This document shows, piece by piece, positions 57,170 to 63,496 of a stretch of 63,496 nucleotides of DNA; within the stretch, counting starts at the first letter, position 1; the number at the start of each line of letters is the position of its first letter. Made by a program: the position numbers and the translations under genes. The stretch lies in contig NW_003109083.1 in the NCBI RefSeq assembly GCF_000003605.2, positions 89,823 to 153,318 on the forward strand. Reading direction: 5' to 3'. Origin of the DNA: Saccoglossus kowalevskii. Taxonomy: Eukaryota > Hemichordata > Enteropneusta > Harrimaniidae. Below the pieces are notes generated by a model. That model worked only from the letters and a program-made list of their open reading frames with translations. It was not told the origin of the DNA and did not search any database.

Positions 57170-59470
57170 TAACTTGAGTCTGATAAGCATACTAATTTCG
57201 CTCGCTGGCTGGTCCTATTTTTAATCTCTGTTCTCTATAACGGTTTGTGTAATATTGTGCCAATATTTTCCGCCGACACGTGGAATTACACTTGAATCGG
57301 GTTTACTACCAACGCTGTAAAATGTTATTCAGAAGAATATGCATTAGTTTATAATTCTGACTCAAAAAGTACAATTACACATCCAGAAATGTTTAATGGT
57401 TTGCTGTGGTACAGATCAAGTTATTCTTGTTCATCTTCAGCAATATATTTATTGGCCTGGTAATATTTTCGAATCTCGTGTAAATACAGTGTTTGAATAG
57501 TCCGGTTTACTAACATAATAATTTTATGACACCATCTCAATTTGAACCAATCCTTCAGTATAAGAATATATAACTATGGTATTAAAATGTACAAATTTGT
57601 TCATTGTCGCATGTTGTTAATTTAAAACAGCAGTTACACCTTGACTTCTCTGAAACTGTTTCAAATGTACTATGCAAAATGAGATTGTACATATAAGATT
57701 TTACCAACAATTCTCGAAAACGTAGCCCATTGCTAGTCTCTGCGGGTGAACACTAAGACCGAGTAACAGCTGAAGTGTCAGCTTGTGGACTTGATTGAAA
57801 CATAACACACCATGGTGTGCGTATAGTCAGGGCCTGTGAACGTTTATATTTATTTAACGAGCAATTTCGAAAGACATTTGAAAACATATTAGTGATTGAG
57901 TCTTTCCCCGACGATTGCACCAAACTGGTTGTCATCGGAATGGGTTGGTCGCCACTAGCATTACCCGTCAAAGTAAGGAACTGATTCAAATGATATATGA
58001 AGCCAAACAGTGTACGTATTCCAAACACGCGTTTCTGTGTGTGTGGAACCATGCAATGGATCTCTGTTATGCAAATTCGTGTATCCATTGTGTTTATGTG
58101 TGGGGGATATTTTTAAAAGTAGAACTCAATCTACTATTTCCCGTTAGGGGAAAAATGTCGTTAACCCTCTGTTAGCAGCATGGACTGTAGTCTGTCAATA
58201 AGCTTGGCGAGGAAATAAACAAAGTAGAAGACTACATTAGTACTGTACATTACACTGAGTATTTAAGAAATAAAGTAAAATGCATATTCATTGAGTAACA
58301 GCAAAACTATGTTCGTAGAAATATCTCATTGAGTAACAGCTGAGGTGTCGGCTTGTAAAGTTGAATGATACATATCGCCATGGTGTACGCATAATCTGTG
58401 TCTGTGAACATTTATATTTTAAAGCAATTTCAAAAACATTTAGAAATATGTTAAGTGATGAGACATTCTCCGACGATTGCACGAACTGGTCGTCTCTTTT
58501 GTGTATAATTAGCATAATAATTTCGGCTACCGTCTTGCCGTATGTATACCCTCGGTTCCCTTTAACCTGCTGTGTAACATTGTGTAAATATTGTTCCCGT
58601 CGACATGTGGATTTAAACCTAAATCGGGTTCACTTCCAACGCTGTAAAATGTTAGTCGGAGGAATATGCATTAGGTTATGAAACTTTTAGTTTATATGTA
58701 CATTTTTCGAATCAGACTTGTAAATATAGTATTTGAATGTTTAGGGGTTTTAATATATACTTTTGTGACATTGTGTCAATTTAACCAATAAAAATGATTG
58801 TAATCTCTGCGTTTTGTTTGATATGATAAATATATAAGAATATACTAGTATAAATATGGTTTTGAAATGCACAAATGTGTTCATTGTCACATGTTGTTAA
58901 TTTAAAACAGCAGTTACACTTTGACTTCTCAGTTTTAATTGTACTTTACAAATTGAGATTGTACATATAAGTTATGCCAACAATTCACAGAAAAGCAGTC
59001 CATTGCTAGTCTCTGTGGGGTGGACACTAAGACCGAGTAACAGCTGAAGTGTCAGGTTGTAGACTTCATTGATACATAACACACCATGGTATTCGTATAG
59101 TCTGGGTCTGTGAACATTTATATCTATTTAACGAGCAAATTCGAAAGACATTTGGAAACATATAAAGTGAATGAGTCTTTCTCCGACGATTGTGCGAACA
59201 CTCTTTCGTGTATAATAGCCATCGGGGTGAATGGGTTGCCAGATTCTGGCGTTACCTGTCAAAACCTGAGACTGATTCAATTGATACATGAGGTCGAGCA
59301 GTGTACTTGTTCCGAATACACGTAACTGTATATATGGAAACCATGCCCGGATCTCTGATAGGCAAATTAGTGTATTCATTGCGCGTATCTGATTGTGTTG
59401 TGACACTTGTAATCAATGAAACATTATTTTATTTTCCTTCAAATTTGATATTTATGCATTTGATGACGAA
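57170..59470. repeat. Local segmental duplication array
   Basis: Two long copies are offset by about 1.28 kb (57.2-58.2 and 58.5-59.4 kb) and a third partial copy lies at 58.3-58.5 kb. Markers: GAGTAACAGCTGA(A/G)GTGTC at about 57762, 58332 and 59035; TCCGACGATTG at about 57908, 58471 and 59180; GTTAATTTAAAACAGCAGTT at about 57617 and 58896; CAACGCTGTAAAATGTTA at about 57312 and 58628. Frames in the copies are not conserved, so the unit is probably non-coding. Confidence 0.8.
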
Positions 59471-59479
59471 ATGTCAAAA

Positions 59480-61930
59480 AAAAATAGAATATATATGAAC
59501 AAAGAAGAACCGAATTCTGGTTGCCAGTGTACAGTTATATATTTTTAATTATGTCTATTATCTAATAATCTACTAAGTAAATATTACAAATTTACAGCGT
59601 GTCACTGCTCTAATCGAATTTCTGTTATGCAAATTGGTGCTTCCATCGCGCATACAAACAGTGAGATTACATTTGTTCATTGTAATTGGTAAAACATACT
59701 TCGTTCTTACGTTCGTAAATATGCTGGAGCTGACACGCTTATATCGACAAAATCACACTTAAAGCGTCACATAAACCTGACATTTTCGTGTACAAGCTTC
59801 TAAGTGAACTGAAGATTATTATTTTGAGTCAGCTACCTGCTATGTGTGGGTTATTATGTAATGTAAACTTTCACTTGTAATCCATTATTCGCTGAAAGAA
59901 TGAATCAGTGAAAATACAACCCAGCGAAAATCAATAAAAAATTCTTTTCAACGAACGTAATTCTGGCTACAATTGTGGTATGCATAAGAGCCGTGGTCAA
60001 TTAATGTATTAACGACCATAATGTATAGTTGAGATTTTCTTATTTCGACGACAATAATATTTATTGAATTACAATCAATGCATGTTGGCGCTGTCTTGCT
60101 TACTGAAAATGTTCACAAGCATGTGTTTAGTATTAATGATGTTTCTTCGCCTTTTTGAAATGTAGGAAAATATACATATACATTTCATGTATTACGAGTT
60201 ACTGTGTAACTATTATTTATTTAAACATGTTATGAATAGTCTGATTGAAGATAGGATTTATAGAAAAGACGTGACCGAGCTAGTAACTAAGAGGCTAGTG
60301 AATCCAATGTTCCGATTTATTGTGCCGAACATTTAAATAATTCCCCTCCCAAAAAGGGTGTATAGTTCACTTTCATAAATACGTACCACTCATTGCAACT
60401 TGTCCTGTAATATTGTGCTGCTCAGTTTAACTGGTACACGTGTAGTTTGTTACATATTCATCGTTAATTTAAATTAGTTACAAACGTATTCTGTTCTAAG
60501 TACAGTTCGTGCTATTTGGTCTAAATTATATAATTAAAAACCATCATGGTCCCCACTTTTAGTGTTTTCTCCTCCTGGCTATATATGAATACGAGATAAC
60601 TTAATACGGGAAAGTAACTTAATTAGCATATTTACGGTACATATATAATTAATCGCGTTATCTGTGGAATGTTTGGAAGAGCTGTATAGCAATTCCCCTA
60701 GCACCTGTCTCTATAGAATACAGGCATTAGTTATGAGACGCGACTGGCACGAAAACCCAGTTATACATCAAATAGAACAGTGTCTCATAGAGAAAACGGC
60801 GAGTAAAAAATAACCGAAATCTGCATTCCATTATTGCCTCAGACTTCATGCCTACAATGTCACGAAGACAACAGAGTTGAAATATTTTTCAGTGAAAATT
60901 CGTCACTGTGAGAGTCGGCTGTGCAATTTATTACGGGAAGGCTATAAAAAGGTCAATACTTGAATGATAATTTTCCTTGTAACTTACAGTAGCTGTAATT
61001 TATCTTAATTATCTGTGATCGCACCTGTACGGGTAAACTGTGCCGTGGTGACTTGTTCTTATTTCTCGACAAGATAAATGGTAAATAATTGCAGTTTCCT
61101 ATTTAATTAGAGCGTGCACCTGAACTTGACGGCTGAATGAAACATAATGTCAAGGCCGCATCATTATTCAATAATTAATTGTCAACAATTCCTCAGTGTG
61201 TTAATTGACTTATTGTAACGTACTTATATTGTGATTGAAATCGTACATTAGAATTGGCGTATGCGGCGCCCTTGCAAATTATATGTGATATTTAACACGC
61301 TAAATAACACAAAATGGTTTCACGGTGATGAACGTGTTTGGCACTGAGTCTCATAAATTACGGGTTGAAAATTAGAGACTCTGGAGAGATGGTAGAATTG
61401 AAAAAAAATGCTCAAGAAGACATGGACAAGACAAGAAACATATCCACGCATTTTCTTAAATGAAAAATATTACACACAGTGGAGCTATAAAAGAACAGCG
61501 AATTCATCATGGGGAAAAATAGCACAAAACAAAGTAAAAGAAATAAATATTTTACATTGTTTTTTTTGTCAGATCCTACCCAGAGATTTTCTAATGTTAT
61601 AGGTTTCCAGGCACAGACACTCTGCAACATAGAAAGAAATAGTTATTGGTTAGCTCCAAATTAAAATATCAACCCTGTATTGGGTATTATCTCAAAAGCG
61701 GTCGATTTGTTTTTCGAGATTTACTTGTTTGTGATTCCCCGTCCCATCTGGTGACCTCAAGGAGTCCCCCTTCCAGTTTATTAATTAATCGGAAAGGCGT
61801 TCTACACCATATTGGACAACTATATGTTATACCATATCATATAGTATTACCATGAGCCCGAAATAAACGCGGGAATATTGAAGCATTACTTTGTGCTCTG
61901 GCCACCGAGTCTGAGGTGTGTGGTACTATA
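59480..61930. other. AT-rich sequence with no recognised gene
   Basis: Nothing recognised. Both frames at 61408-61630 lie over one another on opposite strands and neither resembles a known protein. Confidence 0.5.
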
Positions 61931-61947
61931 TTCATTATTTTCAGGCT

Positions 61948-62002
61948 ATCATTGCCCAAAGTGATACTGTTACAAAAAAGTGAATTTTCTGGGCAATGAT
62001 AT
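61948..62002. repeat. Short inverted repeat ATCATTGCCCA
   Basis: ATCATTGCCCA at 61948 and its exact complement TGGGCAATGAT at 61992 form an 11-base stem with about 33 bases between. It is too small to classify. Confidence 0.6.
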
Positions 62003-62659
62003 TAAAAAGATATGAGATGAGGTTATTGTGTCATGCCAATAGTGGCGAGAAATATCCACCGTTTTCTGAAAATATATAGAATTCCATTGGTGTTACTTAA
62101 CCTTTGGTCTGGCGACAGCAGTATTAAGGTAGAATCCTACTCATATTTTTTGAGAAAGTTGGTCAATAAGTCGCATGAAAATGTTCCATGGTTTATTATG
62201 TTCAATCATTTATTTTATTGCTTTTAAGCACTTTTTAAATTTTTGATTTTCAAAATATTTGAGGGCAAGGAAACGTACACCATCATTCACAATAAGTAAT
62301 TTTATCAGCCTATATCACCAGGTTACAATTTGAGATACGACATATTATCTGCCATGAGAACATGTGGTATAAGCGTTTTAATACTACCAAAATTGCTACT
62401 ACCCACTAAAATACAACCATCATTTTCTCGAAAATTAAGCTGGTGACCCTCACCTTTCTTTGGTTAATACCATTCCACGGAAGTATATTTTTTGGAAAAG
62501 TAATAAATTCTGGCTTTTTGCATTCATGAGTATCCAATAGTTTGACGTGGTTTAGTTGCTCCAGACATCACAATGGGTGTTCTGGAGTGATTCTTGCTTG
62601 ATAAATCATAATAAAGACAGCGCGCGTCATTGAGTGTGCGCACACTGTACAAATAACAA

Positions 62660-62730
62660 ACTGACTAAAATAAATAAGAAAGTAAGAAAAAATACAGAAA
62701 TAAAGAAATACAGAAATAAAGAAATCTCAT
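62660..62730. repeat. A-rich simple repeat (ATACAGAAATAAAGAA)n
   Basis: ACAGAAATAAAGAAATACAG and variants recur about three times, preceded by a looser AAATAAGAAAGTAAGAAAAA stretch. It may be a decayed retroposon tail. Confidence 0.7.
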
Positions 62731-63113
62731 AAACTAACAGAGCAGGATTAATTCACATAAATTAAATTTATTTCAGATTAAGTCAGTCTGAAAGTCACGA
62801 ATCACTCAACAGTAAGGCAGAGACCAATGTCATATGATATTGTTTTATCAAATATTACATTTTACAGAGAATGCACGCTCAGGGAAATTTCACTGAAAGA
62901 CTACTAGAAATGTGTCTTGTGACTTTTCCGGACGTGGATCATGTAATGTATATTGAGAAGTGATGCGGCACTGATAAAGTAATCCCGTTGCGATGTAACT
63001 GAATTATCCAGTTTGCCGCCGGGCTTTACTGATGAGTTATCAGAGTTGATCCTTTCACATTCTCAGTGGAGTCTAAGTATTTATACAAGGCAGAATTTAA
63101 TACGTAAAAAAAA

Positions 63114-63496
63114 CTTGTCAACATACTAGCTGCTCTCTGATTGGCTTGTCAACATACTAGCTGCTCTCTGATTAGCTTGTCAACATACTAGCTGCTCTTT
63201 GGTTGGCTTGTCAACATACTAGCTGCTCTCCCGTTGGCTTGTCAACATACTAGCTGCTCTCTGATTGGCTTGTTAACATGCCAGCTGCTCTCCCGTTGGC
63301 TTGTCAACATACTAGCTGCTCTCTGATTGGCTTGTTAACATACTAGCTGCTCTCCCGTTGGCGTGTCAACATACTAGCTGCTCTCTGATTGGCTTGTTAA
63401 CATACTAGCTGCTCTCTGATTAGCTTGTCAACATACGAGCTGCTCTCCCGTTGGCTTGTCAACATACTAGCTGCTCTCTGATTGGCTTGTCAACAT
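63114..63496. repeat. 31-bp satellite, 12 units, open at the window end
   Basis: The unit is CTTGTCAACATACTAGCTGC followed by TCTCTGATTGG. Units end either CTGATTGG (units 1, 5, 7, 9, 12), CTGATTAG (2, 10), CCCGTTGG (4, 6, 8, 11) or TTGGTTGG (3). Units 4-9 alternate strictly, making a 62-bp higher-order dimer. The low divergence indicates recent homogenisation. The array continues past the window, so its length is unknown. Confidence 0.97.

Noticed and set aside
57753-59406. Related minus-strand frames in the duplicated segments
   Set aside because: Similar peptides appear because the DNA is duplicated; frames shift between copies, so coding is not conserved.

Overview
This window looks like a piece of an animal nuclear genome. 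It is AT-rich (roughly one third GC by eye), with small exons in long introns, GT-AG splice sites, many satellites and transposon remnants, and two assembly gaps (18113-18162, 34516-35074). The one clear host gene is a Cys-loop anion-channel subunit. The retroelement and the repeats with an AAGATGGCGGCC-like core would suit a marine invertebrate, probably a lophotrochozoan such as a mollusc or brachiopod. That placement is inference.

Left part (1-14.9 kb): a possible last exon of an unknown gene on the minus strand (1826-1888); a roughly 157-bp tandem repeat (1915-2310); and a broken, old Ty3/Gypsy-type LTR element on the minus strand (about 3300-7410). The element's parts run gag, protease, integrase, reverse transcriptase, RNase H, with integrase ahead of reverse transcriptase as in the Gmr1 group. 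Then come AT-rich DNA and two unassigned exon-like segments on the minus strand (10874-11139 and 11397-11486).

Centre (14.9-39.1 kb): a Cys-loop receptor gene on the minus strand. Eight exons read through with consistent phases: 34126-34196, 33265-33332, 29964-30187, 21036-21118, 19797-19934, 19415-19644, 19068-19193 and 15177-15425. A likely signal-peptide exon lies upstream at 38956-39063. At least one linking exon is unplaced; it may be tiny or lie in the 559-base gap. Four consecutive exon sizes (68, 224, 83, 138) equal those I recall for vertebrate glycine-receptor genes. The PAR motif before M2 predicts a chloride channel. The loop-D arginine that holds amino-acid agonists is serine, and the second extracellular disulphide cannot form, so the ligand is probably not glycine, GABA or glutamate. 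The introns hold a foldback element interrupted by an assembly gap and one unexplained open frame (27797-28024).

Right part (39.1-63.5 kb): no gene that I can support. It is a repeat-rich stretch: a 486-bp foldback element with an iterated GTAACTCGA motif (39512-39997), a degenerate minisatellite (41165-41640), a 118-bp GC-rich palindrome (48812-48929), a short retroposon with a 13-bp target duplication (49694-49884), two adjacent minisatellites of 28 and about 30 bp (50081-51275), repeats of about 130-bp period at 52.1 and 56.2 kb, a local duplication array (54.9-59.5 kb), and a 31-bp satellite running off the end (63114-63496).

The main leads are the atypical anion-channel subunit, the Gmr1-like domain order and the palindromic elements. 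No tRNA, rRNA, CRISPR array or prokaryotic system was seen.
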